A stretch of 64,000 nucleotides of DNA from Lewinellaceae bacterium (GCA_016719605.1 JADJYW010000008.1:124001-188000); one strand, 5' to 3'; positions 37,501-46,891 are shown, counted from the first letter of the stretch. Notes: generated from the sequence alone by a model not told the origin. Translations and numbers: made by a program.

Positions 37501-40500
37501 GGTGAGAAAAACACCGGGACAGTTGTCGTTTGTGAACGTCGGGTTGAACTCCGTGCCCTGCACCGTGTAGTTGCACTGGCCCGCATCAGTGTTCCGGTCA
37601 AACGGCGAACCCGTCGGGCAGGTGATCGTCGGCGGCTGGTTGTCCGTCACGTTCACCGTGATCGCGCAGGTGGCGCTGGACATGCCCATGCCGTCCGTCA
37701 CCGTCCAGATGATCGTGGTCGGGCCTTTCGGCAAATCTTCGTCCGCCAACGTGTTCGAGTTGTTGAGATCGTTGGTGATTGTCGCGCCGGGGCAGTTGTC
37801 GCCAAAGGTCGTCGGGTCAAACTCTGCGCCCAACACCGTATAGTTGCACTGTATCGGATCGGTGTTGCGGGCAAACGGGCTACCTGCCGGGCAGGTGATG
37901 GTCGGCGGTTGGTTGTCTATTACCGTCACCGAGAACGAGCAACTCGAGGTCAGGTTGGCCGCGTCCGTCACGGTGTACTCCAGTACGGTCGTTCCTTTGG
38001 GGAAAGCCGAACCGGTACTTAGGCCGGTCATATCGGTCTGGGTGGTCATGGCCCCCGGGCAGTTGTCCGTGCCGACCGGCGCCGTGAAGTTCACCACAGC
38101 CGTGCATGCAGCGAAGGCGGTATTGAACGGAGCGGGGGTCGGACAAGTGATCGTCGGCGCCTCGTTATCGTTCACCGTCACGGTAAACGAACAGGTTGTG
38201 GCTGCGTTCCCGGAGCCGTCCACCGCCGTGAGCACCACCGTGGAAACGCCCTTGTTGAACGCCAGCCCCGGGCTGTTCGCGCCATTGGCAACACCCGTGA
38301 CGGCAGCAATGGTCGTCACGCCCGTAGCCGAATAGCCCCAGGTAGCCGTGCAATTGTCGGCAACCGGATCGAGGATGGTGTACCCGCCCGCGCAGTCGCC
38401 CGTGCCGTTGCTGCTGGTGGTGATGATTTGATCAGTCGGGCAAGTCAGTGTCGGGGCCGTAGCATCCTGGATCGTGACAGTTGCCGTGCAGGTGCTGGTC
38501 AATCCAGCTCCATCTTCCACGGTCAGCGTGACCGTTGCGGTGGCCAGTGGCGTGAACGTATGGCTGCCCAGACCCGCAACTACATCTATGTTAAATTGAT
38601 CCCATTCCGTCGCCAGCGCCGGGAATCCGCCGCCGGGGTTGGTGGTGATACCCTGGAAAACCGTGGGTTTGCGGCGCAAGGTTTTATCCAGTGTCGAATT
38701 ACCACCGCCGGTCCAAGCCGTGCCGGGGTTTTCACCAATCCGGCCGAAGATGTCCACAAACTGGTTGGAAACCGTGTTAAACAACGCGATAGCATCGTTG
38801 CCATTCCAGTTTACAGCACTCTGCGTGGTGCTTGCTCCGAGATAAACAGTAGCAGCGGAATTTTTGAAAACAACCGTAGCGCCCGCAGGCAGCATGCCGG
38901 AAAGGATATTCGTGGTCGTGGCCGAGCCACTGCCGTTGGCATACAGGTGCAACTCATAGTTGGCGAGATTGATCGCCGAAGCCGTCGGGTTGTACACTTC
39001 GATGTACTTGTTGCTGCTCGAACCTTCCACATACTCCGAGAAAAACAGATCGGTAGCCGTCGGCGGTATGGCATCGGCACAACCAAACATGTTGGGGCTG
39101 ACGCTCACCGTGACGCTGCCACAGTTGTCGGTGCTGTTGTTGTTGTTGACATCTGCCGCATCGAGGGTGGCATTCCCCATGCCGTCCAGAACAACTGCTG
39201 CGCTTTGGCACAAAGCCGTCGGCGCCTGGCCATCGTTCACGGTAACGGTGAACGAGCAGGAAACCGCCGCGTTGCTCGCCGCGTCTGTGGCGTTGAGCGT
39301 GACGGTGGTCATGCCGGCGTTGAAAACAATGGCCACACTGTTTTGGCCGTCGTTGCGGGTCGTTGTGGAAATAATTGTTTCGCCGGAGGCGGCGTAACTC
39401 CAGGTTGAACCGGTGCAATTGTCCGTCACCGGATCGACGATCGTGTAGTTTGCCGTGCAGACATTGGCGGCCGTGTTCAGGTTTTGGTTTACCGGGCAAG
39501 CCAGCATCGGTACCTCGTTGTCGTTTACCGTAACGGTGAACGAGCAGGTGGTGGCGGCATTACCCGAATCGTCCGTTGCGGTGAGCACTACCGTGGAAAT
39601 GCCTTTGTTGAACGCCAGCGCCGGGCTGTTCACACCGTCGGCCAAGCCGGTGACGGCAGCAATGGTCGTCACGCCCGTAGCCGAATACCCCCAGGTAGCC
39701 GTGCAATTGTCGGCAACCGGATCGGCAATGGTGTACGAACCCGTGCAGTCGCCCGTGCCGTTGCTGCTGGTGGTCACCACCTGGCTCGACGGGCAAGTGA
39801 GCGTCGGCGCGGTGTTGTCCTGTACGGTTACAACAGCCGCGCAGGTGCTTTGCAAACCGCTCCCGTCCGTGGCCGTCAGCGTGACGAGGTGCGCCATTTT
39901 GTGCGCGCCAAGACCCGAAATGACGTCAATATTGAATTGATTCCACTCTGTGGCGAGGGTCGGGAAACCGCCGCCAGGGTTTGTTGTGACTCCTTGTAAA
40001 ACGGTTGGTTTGCGGCGCAGCGTTTTGTCCAGCGTGGTATTGCCGCCGCCGGTCCAGGCTGTACCCGGGTCTTCGCCGATGCGGCCGAAAATGTCCACGT
40101 TGGCGTTGGTGCCGACATTGAACAGGGTCAGCGCGTCGTCGCCGTTGAAATTCACGGCAGCGTTCGAGGTGCCCGGGCCGGAGGCCGAACTGTTTTTGTA
40201 CACCATGGTAGCGCCCGATGCCAGGCTGCCCGAAAGCAGCACATCGTTGGTAGGAGTACCGGCGCCGTTGGAGTAGAGGCGCAAACGGTAGTTGCCCAAA
40301 TTAACCGTACCGGCAGTCGGGTTGAAAATTTCCACATACTTCTCGCTGCCGGAACCTTCCACATACTCCGAAATAAACAAATCGGTGGCAGCGGGCGTAA
40401 AGCTCGTGCAGGTGAACGTATTCGGGTTCACGCTCAGGCTCGGGGTGCCGCAGTTGTCCGAACTGCCGTTGTCCACAGCAATCGGGGAGAGGGTAGCGTT

Positions 40501-41625
40501 GCCCGAACCATCCAGGTTGATGGTGATGGTATTTTGGCAAGCAGCCGTTGGCGGCACGGCGTCGCCGATTGTAATCACTTTGCTGGCCGTACTCGTGCAG
40601 CCGAGGGCGGCGACGGTGTAGGAAATAGTGACCATGCCCGTGCCCGTAGCCGACACGTTGCCCATGTTGTCCACCGTGGCGATATTGTCGTCGCTGCTGT
40701 CCCAGATACCGCCGGCGTCGCCGTCGGTGCCGAGCGTGGTGCTGCCGCCGGGGCAAAGGGTCATGGCGCCGCTAATGGTACCGGCGTTGGGTTGCGGGTT
40801 CACCGTGATCTGGAACGAGCACGCATCTGCGCACAGCGTAACCGGATCGGTGACGGTGTAGAACACGTCGAAGAAACTCTGGATAACCGGTGGCGGCGGG
40901 TCGAACTGGTCGCCTGTGACATGCATGCCACTGAACACGCCGCCCGTAGGCGTGCCCTCGTTCAGCGTGAACGGAAGCTGGTCCACGCAAATAGTCATGT
41001 TGGGCGGGCAGGTTACCACCGGTAACGGGTTCACCGTGATCTCAAACGAGCAGGTATTTTCGCATAGCGTGACGGGATCGGTGACGGTGTAGAACACGTC
41101 GAAGAAACTCTGGATAACCGGTGGCGGTACATTGAACAGGTTGCCAATCACGCCGGTACCACTGAACACACCGCCCATGGGCATGCCGTCGCTCAGCGTG
41201 TACGCGAGGTCGTCGGCGCAAATGGTCACGTCGTTCGGGCAGGTCACCACCGGTAGCGGGTTCACCGTGATCTCAAACGAGCAGGTGTTCTCGCACAGCG
41301 TGACTGGATCGGTGACGGTGTAGAACACGTCGAAGAAACTCTGGATAACCGGCGGCGGTACGTTGAACAGGTTGCCAATGACGCCGGTACCGCTGAAAAC
41401 ACCGCCCATGGGCATGCCGTCGCTCAGTGTGTACGGGAGGTTATTGGTACAAATGGTCACGTCGTTCGGACAGGTCACTGTCGCCAGCGGGTTAACCGTG
41501 ATCTGGAACGAGCAGGTGTTTTTCGCATAGCGTGACCGGATCGGTGACGGTGTAGAACACGTCGAAAAAACTCTGAATGACCGGTGACGGCGGATCAAAC
41601 TGGTCGCCTGTGACATGCATGCCAC
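34390..41625 (-). CDS. Gene B segment: 76-residue repeats, lamin-tail-like and HYR domains, truncated T9SS domain
   Basis: A 2411-codon open frame. First come about five copies of a 76-residue repeat (CPNDVTICADDLAYTLSDG ... FDVFYTVTDPVTLCENTCSF). Two lamin-tail-like domains follow (DLFISEYVEGSGSEKYVEIF; DLFFSEYVEGSSSNKYIEVY), each with a GRIGEDPGTAWTGGGN-type block, separated by HYR domains. After more than ten HYR domains and a choice-of-anchor D domain, the tail repeats the end of gene A. The sorting domain is deleted from GNNFV to just before LREAGAAAG, which changes the frame; translation then runs through a palindromic repeat (GTRMPRMLRSADLREKN) and stops after a second copy of VVAKRVVLVE. 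Confidence 0.8.
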   Translation of the reverse strand: MACMSQATSLIRRHRSFRVFSTCSTPSPIRSRYAKNTCSFQITVNPLATVTCPNDVTICTNNLPYTLSDGMPMGGVFSGTGVIGNLFNVPPPVIQSFFDVFYTVTDPVTLCENTCSFEITVNPLPVVTCPNDVTICADDLAYTLSDGMPMGGVFSGTGVIGNLFNVPPPVIQSFFDVFYTVTDPVTLCENTCSFEITVNPLPVVTCPPNMTICVDQLPFTLNEGTPTGGVFSGMHVTGDQFDPPPPVIQSFFDVFYTVTDPVTLCADACSFQITVNPQPNAGTISGAMTLCPGGSTTLGTDGDAGGIWDSSDDNIATVDNMGNVSATGTGMVTISYTVAALGCTSTASKVITIGDAVPPTAACQNTITINLDGSGNATLSPIAVDNGSSDNCGTPSLSVNPNTFTCTSFTPAATDLFISEYVEGSGSEKYVEIFNPTAGTVNLGNYRLRLYSNGAGTPTNDVLLSGSLASGATMVYKNSSASGPGTSNAAVNFNGDDALTLFNVGTNANVDIFGRIGEDPGTAWTGGGNTTLDKTLRRKPTVLQGVTTNPGGGFPTLATEWNQFNIDVISGLGAHKMAHLVTLTATDGSGLQSTCAAVVTVQDNTAPTLTCPSSQVVTTSSNGTGDCTGSYTIADPVADNCTATWGYSATGVTTIAAVTGLADGVNSPALAFNKGISTVVLTATDDSGNAATTCSFTVTVNDNEVPMLACPVNQNLNTAANVCTANYTIVDPVTDNCTGSTWSYAASGETIISTTTRNDGQNSVAIVFNAGMTTVTLNATDAASNAAVSCSFTVTVNDGQAPTALCQSAAVVLDGMGNATLDAADVNNNNSTDNCGSVTVSVSPNMFGCADAIPPTATDLFFSEYVEGSSSNKYIEVYNPTASAINLANYELHLYANGSGSATTTNILSGMLPAGATVVFKNSAATVYLGASTTQSAVNWNGNDAIALFNTVSNQFVDIFGRIGENPGTAWTGGGNSTLDKTLRRKPTVFQGITTNPGGGFPALATEWDQFNIDVVAGLGSHTFTPLATATVTLTVEDGAGLTSTCTATVTIQDATAPTLTCPTDQIITTSSNGTGDCAGGYTILDPVADNCTATWGYSATGVTTIAAVTGVANGANSPGLAFNKGVSTVVLTAVDGSGNAATTCSFTVTVNDNEAPTITCPTPAPFNTAFAACTAVVNFTAPVGTDNCPGAMTTQTDMTGLSTGSAFPKGTTVLEYTVTDAANLTSSCSFSVTVIDNQPPTITCPAGSPFARNTDPIQCNYTVLGAEFDPTTFGDNCPGATITNDLNNSNTLADEDLPKGPTTIIWTVTDGMGMSSATCAITVNVTDNQPPTITCPTGSPFDRNTDAGQCNYTVQGTEFNPTFTNDNCPGVFLTNSFNGNASLDTHDLPKGSTTITWTLTESMSGVTSTCSITVIVTDNQPPTITCPAGSPFARNTDAGQCNYTVQDAEFDPTFGDNCPGATISNNFNNTNTLANADLPKGLTTITWTVTDGMGMSSTTCEIVVNVTDNQPPVVTCPADQTVTTSSNGTGDCTGAYTIADPLSDNCPGATWGYSASGATTIAAVTGIADGAGSGALPFDLGVSTVQLSAVDMSGNPAVTCTFTVTLQDNEAPGITVGCPGAQTIHLNSSCEATMPNYIPGLTLSDNCSMPGNILVTQSPVASSTISGPTPVTVTLTPQDEAGNDGTPCTFTITGQAPDINLQGNGVDIVSGDITPDLGDHTDFGGTNLGVTVERIYTIQNTGTEVLFLGGLSRSNTTDFVFSGAPSSSINPGDASTFRITFLALTTGTKTSTVSIVTNDYCGNENPYTFEIQASVDCIPPVITTCPGAQNVPAASGQCNAVTTYTPVATGTPTPTWSYQFSGATSGSGNGTGSSSTFNVGMTTVVLTATNSCGTTSCSFVVTVNDTQLPTITCPNPTTVSCAGNVPAPNTASVSASDNCSVTNKEHLFSTPFNIVCANRFSVLRVYRATDASNNSATCSQIITVFDNTQPNFTFVPANVTVQCNSVPAVGTPSASDGCGGSVSISYNGQTVSNILCMDKYTLTRQWTATDACGNMRTAMQKITVTDTQKPAFVSVPANVTVQCDAIPPLTMPTATDNCAAEVTITYIGETRTNGTCLNRYTLTRRWSAADNCGNAAMSVSQRITVVDNGKPTLTVPADMTIACNSPLPAVGTATASDGCAGAVTLLYLGQTTANSQCPGTYQIKRTWRATDVCGNSTAATQTIQVSDTGAPVFVTVPGPVTIECNQPIPPLVNPTASDACGGYVHITFLGNVASGSGCTTYTITRTWRADDLCGNTATTTQLITVLGNNFVQPARSGCCSGNVHRQRAQCERGGGEAGGVGGVTRALKPRRGRSIAERDKIGTRMPRMLRSADLREKNPLKSALRSIRGIRVPMCVAYAGVVAKRVVLVE

Positions 41626-42292
41626 TGAGCACGCCGCCCGTGGGCGTGCCTTCGCTCAGCGTGAACGGAAGCAGGTCCACGCAAATAGTCATGTTGGGTG
41701 GGCATTGGGCGACCACATCGGTCCCTGTTCCCTGAATTTCAAACGTGAACGGATTCTCATCGCTGTCGTCGTTGGCAATGATGACTGTGGCGTAGCGGTC
41801 CCCGGGGGCCGAGGGATCGAACTCGATCTTGAATGTGGTCATACCGCCATTGGCCGTCACGGTGGCCAACGGTTGTTCGGTCACCGTGAAATCGCCGGCG
41901 TGCAGTCCACTGACAAGCACAAGTGGCGAGCCGTTCAGGGTTAGGTCGCAGCTACCGTCGTTCGTGATGGTGTAGGTAAACTCAACCATGCCGCCCGTGA
42001 GTTGGGCGCAACCAAAGTTGGTACAGTCGCTTGGGTCGGGCGTATCGTCTCCGTCGGCAATTGCAGTAGCGTTGCAGGAAACGGCGATCTCCGGTTCGCC
42101 GCCGATCAGAATGGCTTCCGCCAAGCTCTCGCAGTCGTTAGCGTCCTTGATTTTCACCAGGTAGGTGTTGGCCGCCAGGCCGGTAAAGATGGCGCCGGGC
42201 TGGTAGTTCATGCCGTCGTCAATGGAGTACATGTATGAACCGGCGCCGCCAGGGTGCCTTAGTTTCGATTCTCCATCCGAACCGCGCCACAA
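41492..42292 (-). CDS. Gene B segment: SprB-like and choice-of-anchor D-like modules
   Basis: It reads GSYMYSIDDGMNYQPGAIFTG (an SprB-type repeat), EIAVSCNATAIADGDDTPDP and a choice-of-anchor-like domain ending FEIQGTGTDV, then the first copy of the 76-residue CPPNMTICVDLLPF repeat. One extra T in a five-T run near 41522 breaks the frame; removing it joins VTLCE to NTCSFQITVN in the next segment. Confidence 0.7.
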   Translation of the reverse strand: MWRGSDGESKLRHPGGAGSYMYSIDDGMNYQPGAIFTGLAANTYLVKIKDANDCESLAEAILIGGEPEIAVSCNATAIADGDDTPDPSDCTNFGCAQLTGGMVEFTYTITNDGSCDLTLNGSPLVLVSGLHAGDFTVTEQPLATVTANGGMTTFKIEFDPSAPGDRYATVIIANDDSDENPFTFEIQGTGTDVVAQCPPNMTICVDLLPFTLSEGTPTGGVLSGMHVTGDQFDPPSPVIQSFFDVFYTVTDPVTLCEKHLLVPDHG

Positions 42293-43351
42293 GTACCCGT
42301 TGGCATAACGGTGAAGGTGATCGTCGGGCAGTTGGTGCAGGCCGTTTGGCCCGTTGCATTGTTGAAGGTGCCGTTCGGGCAGTCCAGGCAGACCGTTTGG
42401 CCGGCATTGTCGCTGAAACTACCTGCCGGACAAGGCGTGCAGGAGGTTGCGCCGGGTGCAGGATTGAAACTGCCCGCATCGCAGAGGGTACAAGAAGCAG
42501 CCCCATCACATTGCTGTACTGGCCCGGCGGGCAAGGCGTGCAGGAGGTTGCGCCAGTGCGGGATTAACTGCCCGCATCGCCAGAGGGTACAGATTCCGCC
42601 CCCCATCCCATCGCTGTACTGGCCTGCCGGGCAAGGCGTGCGGGAGGTTGCACCGGGGGAGGGAATTGAAACTGCCCGCATCGCAGAGGGTACAAGAAGC
42701 AGCCCCCATCACATCGCTGTATTGGCCGGCCGGACAAGGCGTGCAGGAGGTCGCGCCAGGAGCAGGATTGAAACTGCCCGCATCGCAGAGGGTGCAAGAA
42801 GCAGCCCCCATCACATCGCTGTACTTGCCTGGCGGACAAGGCGTGCAGGAGGTTGCGCCGGGCGCAGGATTGAAACTGCCCGCGTCGCAGAGCGTGCAAG
42901 AAGCCGCTCCCATTACATCGCTGTACTGGCCGGCCGGGCAAGGCGTGCAGGAGGTTGCGCCGGGCGCAGGATTGAAACTGCCCGCATCGCAGAGGGTACA
43001 AGAAGCAGCCCCCATCACATCGCTGTATTGGCCGGCCGGGCAAAGGATCGGCCCCGTCAACCCGTCCGGGCAGTAGCTGCCGGTCGGGCAAATCTGGCAG
43101 CCGGTGATCACGTCCTCGCCGCTCATCATGGTGATGACCGGGTAGTAACCAGGTGCACAGCCGCAGTTGCCGGAATTGGACACGCTGCTCACCGTGAGGG
43201 GGCAGGCGTCGGTATTGTCGGCGACATAACCGGGAGGCGCCGTGCAGGCCATCATAGATTCGTTCGGGTCGCCGAGGCCGTCGCCGTCAATGTCGCGGTA
43301 GAAGGTGGTGACATTGCAAACACCGTTGCCGGTCACCACAAAATCGTACAC
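42259..43351 (-). CDS. Gene B segment: Cys-rich GCC2/GCC3-like tandem repeats
   Basis: About seven copies of a 34-residue (102-nt) unit run from 43060 to 42400: CTLCDAGSFNPAPGATSCTP followed by CPAGQYSDVMGAAS, with four Cys per unit. They match the GCC2/GCC3 (ephrin-receptor-like) Cys-rich repeat, common in animals and protists. The first four units are in one frame; the later ones change frame through single-base gains and losses between 42490 and 42680. Upstream lies FYRDIDGDGLGDPNESMMAC, a thrombospondin-3-like calcium motif. The last unit reads CLDCPNGTFNNATGQTACTN. Confidence 0.75.
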
Positions 43352-43394
43352 CGCTTCGGTACAGTCGTCGTTGTTTATGGTGATGGTGGCGTTT

Positions 43395-43901
43395 TCAGCG
43401 CCCGCCGTCAGCGGCGAAAACGTTACCGTGAACGTGGCCGAACCGCCGGAGCCTGAAATCGGGCCGGCGTAAGCGCACCGATGGTGAACAAGCCGTTGTT
43501 GGAAGCAAGCTGCTCACGTTCAAGACTTCGGAGCCTGTGTTCTGAATGGTGAAGGTGCGCACGAGGTTGTTGCCCTCTAATACGTCTCCGAAGTCGGTGT
43601 GATCGCCGGCATCGGGTGTATTGTCGCCGTCGGCAATGTCGGTGCTGTTGCCTTGTACGTTGGCTTCGGGCGCTGTGACTGCCGGGCAACTCGTTCCGGT
43701 GACTACGCCGCCGGGTTCTACCCAGTTGGAACTCAAGCCGGTGAGGCCGAAGTTGGTCAATGTGCCGTCGTTGTTGTTGGTCGTGGCATCGTCGAGGGTA
43801 GTGATGCCGGCGTTGTTCGCATTGGCAAAACCCTGATTGAATTTGTAGTAGGCCACTGGGTCGGTCAAATCAGTCGCGCAGTTCGGGTTGGTTGATTTCA
43901 T
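43395..43901 (-). CDS. Gene B segment: LamG tail and choice-of-anchor D domain
   Basis: The frame gives DLTDPVAYYKFNQGFANANN (end of a LamG-type unit), then EANVQGNSTDIADGDNTPDA and GNNLVRTFTIQNTGSEVLNV, a near copy of the domain at 44.4-44.7 kb. Bases are missing near 43470-43510 (compare 44495-44550), so the domain is broken in this copy. Confidence 0.65.
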   Translation of the reverse strand: MKSTNPNCATDLTDPVAYYKFNQGFANANNAGITTLDDATTNNNDGTLTNFGLTGLSSNWVEPGGVVTGTSCPAVTAPEANVQGNSTDIADGDNTPDAGDHTDFGDVLEGNNLVRTFTIQNTGSEVLNVSSLLPTTACSPSVRLRRPDFRLRRFGHVHGNVFAADGGR

Positions 43902-44223
43902 CGCAGGTGCGCGCAGTATTCCAGATGCGCACGTCGTCCATGCTGCCGTTCCAGTTGCGGCCGCCGCTGCCCCATCTGCCGAGGCGTAAAAACTGGGACG
44001 AATACGCTATTGTCCCGATCCATGGGGTGGTTTGAACGAGCACACCATTTATATAAACTTCCAGTGTTGTCGCGCTTTTAACAAGTGCACGGCGCCAGAT
44101 GTCTGCGGTTAGGTTGAAGACTGCTGGAGCCGCCACCGCCAGCAACCCCAAAACTGTATTGGTTGGTGTTACCAACGACTTGCTGGCATGTCCAGTTTTG
44201 AAAATCAGTATGGTTGTTGTCAA
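43870..44223 (-). CDS. Gene B segment: LamG core in a shifted frame
   Basis: The frame gives LEVYINGVLVQTTPWIGTIA and RLGRWGSGGRNWNGSMDDVR, the second half of a LamG domain whose first half (QQVFTVEMWLKPGSTQQEWA) ends the next segment upstream. The junctions near 44110 and 43890 are single-base breaks. Confidence 0.6.
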   Translation of the reverse strand: MTTTILIFKTGHASKSLVTPTNTVLGLLAVAAPAVFNLTADIWRRALVKSATTLEVYINGVLVQTTPWIGTIAYSSQFLRLGRWGSGGRNWNGSMDDVRIWNTARTCDEINQPELRD

Positions 44224-46315
44224 TTATGTTTGCCCATTCCTGTTGCGTTGAGCCTGGCTTCAGCCACATTTCCACGGTAAAAACCTGCTGAGTGAACGAA
44301 CTGTTTATGTCAACATAGTCATTGGCGCCGTCAAAATCCAGCGCAGCACCCGGTACTATACCGTTGCCGGTCACCACAAAATCGTACACCGCTTCGCTAC
44401 AGTCGTCGTTGTTTACGGTGATGGTGGCGTTTTGAACACCCACCGCTACCGGCGAAAACGTTACCGTGAACGTGGCCGAACCGCCGGAGCCTGAAATCGG
44501 GCCGGCGGGGGTAAGCGCACCGATGGTGAACAAGCCGTTGTCGGATGCAATGCTGCTCACGTTCAAGACTTCGGAGCCTGTGTTCTGAATGGTGAAGGTG
44601 CGCACGAGGTTGTTGCCCTCTAATACGTCTCCGAAGTCGGTGTGATCGCCGGAAGTGGGCATAGCGTCGCCGTCGGCAATGTCGGTGCTGTTACCTTGGA
44701 TGTTGGCTTCGGCCAATAAAGTCTGGAACTCATACGCACCCATGTCATATCCCTGATTGATCGGCCGGGTGTTGCCCTCCAGGTCGGTGGCTGGTGCGCC
44801 GCTTGGCGTACCAGCGTCAATAGCCGGCGAACAGGTTTGCAGGTGCAGGTCGGCCGCCGTGGTCGGCGCGGCAGTGCAAGCGGGTTGGGCAACAAAAAGC
44901 GGATCCACATTCAGGTTGCCAACACCCGGATAAACGCCCATGGACTGCTGGACGATCGAGTTGGTCGCGTTGATCGCGCCCCCGCCCACAGCGAGCACTT
45001 CTATGGGGCAGTTGCCCCACAGGATGCAATTTTTGAGGTTGGTGACGGTACCGGGATTGGTGATGGAAATAGCCGCATCAGCGGGATTTTCCGATATATT
45101 CCCGGAAAAACTGCAATTGATTATGGTATGGATGCCACCGAGGCTGCTTATTGCGCTGCCGTTGTATGCCCGGTTGCCGGATATTTTGCAATTCACTAAG
45201 TTGATATTGCTGTTTGGGCCTGAGTACATCGCGCCGCCGGCACCTCCGGTATTTCCGGAGACGGTGCAATTGGTCATGTTCAAGGTGCCGATGCCGCTGT
45301 ATATCGCGCCGCCTAAGCTACCCGTGTTGCCGGAAAACGTACAGTTGACGATCATCGGGGATGCGAAATCGTTGAACATTCCGCCACTGGCATCATTCGG
45401 GAAAGAGCCGTCCGCATTGCCGGCTGTGACGGTAAAGCCGTCCAGAATGGCGGTGTTTGTCAGCGGGCTGCCAGACGTAAAAGCGTTGTAAATGACGTGG
45501 TACGAGTTGTCGGCAAGGCCGGCGGCGCCGATTTCGCCGCTCAAAATGGTGACGTTGCTTACCCAATTGCGCTGGCTTCGCATGGTTTCCGTTCCGTTGA
45601 AACCGCCATAAATTCCCACATTATTTTTCATGGTGTAAGCAATGGTACGAAGGGAGCCGGTCGTGGGCTTGTATGTGCCCGCTTTTACCCATACTTCATG
45701 CCCGCTGCCGGCGGCATTAATGGCTTCCTGTACATTTTGGAACGCGCAGGTCCAGGAAGCGCCATTGCCGCCGGGGGCTGCTGCTGCATCCACATACCAG
45801 ACGGAGCCTGTAGCCGGGCATGTTTGAACAACCGTCAGCACCACGTCGTTGCCGTCGCCGCCCAGGTAGGTGATGGTGGCAGACAGGCCGGAGCCGAGGA
45901 AATCGGGGATCGTGGCGCCCTCGGCCAAATCGACGAAGGTGTTTAAAATTGCATCCATGCCAGCGTTGTCCACAATGAGGAACACGTCGCCGACGGCAGG
46001 GGTGTATAAACCGCTGAACACGAGGTCCACGCCGTCCAGGTCCACCATGCCGACCACGGTGAGTTGGGAGTATGTCATGCCCGTACCGTCGCCAGTCGTA
46101 GTGCCGTTGATGACGATTTCCAGATCGCTGGCGAAAGAAAGGGTGCTTGCCGTAGCATCCGTGTCGGCGAAGGTGGGTTTCACGGCTGCCGGGGACGCGC
46201 CCGGATCGAGCAGGAGGGTGCCGCTTTCGGTGTTGATGCCGCCGGCGCTGAGGAGTACGTCGCCTGCGCTGTGCAGTTCCACGTTGGTGGATGCCGTTCG
46301 CGTGATGTTGGCCAT
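44078..46315 (-). CDS. Gene B segment: pectate-lyase-like beta-helix and choice-of-anchor D domain
   Basis: A 745-codon open frame. It begins with adhesin-type strands (NITRTASTNVELHSAGDVLL), then VWYVDAAAAPGGNGASWTCA, AINAAGSGHEVWVKAGTYKP and CTFSGNTGSLGGAIYSGIG repeats, the classic parallel beta-helix of bacterial adhesin/polysaccharide-lyase type, closing with GTPSGAPATDLEGNTRPI and MGAYEF. A choice-of-anchor D domain (EANIQGNSTDIADGDAMP) and the start of a LamG domain follow. The last 25 or so residues are out of frame. Confidence 0.75.
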   Translation of the reverse strand: MANITRTASTNVELHSAGDVLLSAGGINTESGTLLLDPGASPAAVKPTFADTDATASTLSFASDLEIVINGTTTGDGTGMTYSQLTVVGMVDLDGVDLVFSGLYTPAVGDVFLIVDNAGMDAILNTFVDLAEGATIPDFLGSGLSATITYLGGDGNDVVLTVVQTCPATGSVWYVDAAAAPGGNGASWTCAFQNVQEAINAAGSGHEVWVKAGTYKPTTGSLRTIAYTMKNNVGIYGGFNGTETMRSQRNWVSNVTILSGEIGAAGLADNSYHVIYNAFTSGSPLTNTAILDGFTVTAGNADGSFPNDASGGMFNDFASPMIVNCTFSGNTGSLGGAIYSGIGTLNMTNCTVSGNTGGAGGAMYSGPNSNINLVNCKISGNRAYNGSAISSLGGIHTIINCSFSGNISENPADAAISITNPGTVTNLKNCILWGNCPIEVLAVGGGAINATNSIVQQSMGVYPGVGNLNVDPLFVAQPACTAAPTTAADLHLQTCSPAIDAGTPSGAPATDLEGNTRPINQGYDMGAYEFQTLLAEANIQGNSTDIADGDAMPTSGDHTDFGDVLEGNNLVRTFTIQNTGSEVLNVSSIASDNGLFTIGALTPAGPISGSGGSATFTVTFSPVAVGVQNATITVNNDDCSEAVYDFVVTGNGIVPGAALDFDGANDYVDINSSFTQQVFTVEMWLKPGSTQQEWANIIDNNHTDFQNWTCQQVVGNTNQYSFGVAGGGGSSSLQPNRRHLAPCTC

Positions 46316-46743
46316 GACGGTGATGTTGCCGCTGTTGGCATCGCCGATGATAAGCGTGCCGGTAGTAACGAGGTCGAGTTCGGTATCGGACAGGCCGAGC
46401 GGGCCGCCGATGCTGTTGGTGGCGGAGCCGAGGTCAATTTGTACGTTGTTGGTGTATGGGCGTAAGGTGACGCTGCTGCTACCGTTGGCGCTGACGGAGG
46501 CGTGCCGACAATGTCCATGCTGTTAGCGGTGAGGACGATGTTGCCGCCGTTGGTGGCGGTGGTTATGGCGCCGGAAGTTTGTATACGAATTCCAATTCCG
46601 GTTGAGCCGCCACCTTCGATGCCCGTAACGGTTACCAGACCACCGGAGGAAGTAATCCGGGCGTCGGCGCCGACAACAAATACACCAAAATTGTTAACCC
46701 CGTTGAAGCGCCCAAGCGCCGCCTGCTGCCTAGCCAATGTCAC
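46180..46743 (-). CDS. Gene B segment: end of glycine-rich beta-helix repeats
   Basis: It reads GVFVVGADARITSSGGLVTV and ANSMDIVG before losing frame near 46495; the next frame continues with GSSSVTLRPYTNNVQIDLGS, so one base is missing or extra there. It is the last copy of the repeat family that fills 46.6-48.9 kb. Confidence 0.6.
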   Translation of the reverse strand: MTLARQQAALGRFNGVNNFGVFVVGADARITSSGGLVTVTGIEGGGSTGIGIRIQTSGAITTATNGGNIVLTANSMDIVGTPPSAPTVAAASPYAHTPTTYKLTSAPPPTASAARSACPIPNSTSLLPARLSSAMPTAATSPSWPTSRERHPPTWNCTAQATYSSAPAASTPKAAPSCSIRARPRQP

Positions 46744-46891
46744 TTAGGGTGCCAACAGCACGCCAAATTGCTGGCGGTGATCAATGCCGCCACCTTGTCC
46801 CATTACCTTAACATTCCCGTCAGGAAGTTCGGGCATGCCACCGACAAAAACGCCCTGCCTTTCCCGTAGAAGCGCCGCCGGTACCCTGCCG

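Noticed and set aside
42400..43060. Regular 102-nt repeats considered as a CRISPR array
   Set aside because: There are no unique spacers; units are contiguous, nearly identical and translate to Cys-rich protein repeats, and no cas genes are present.
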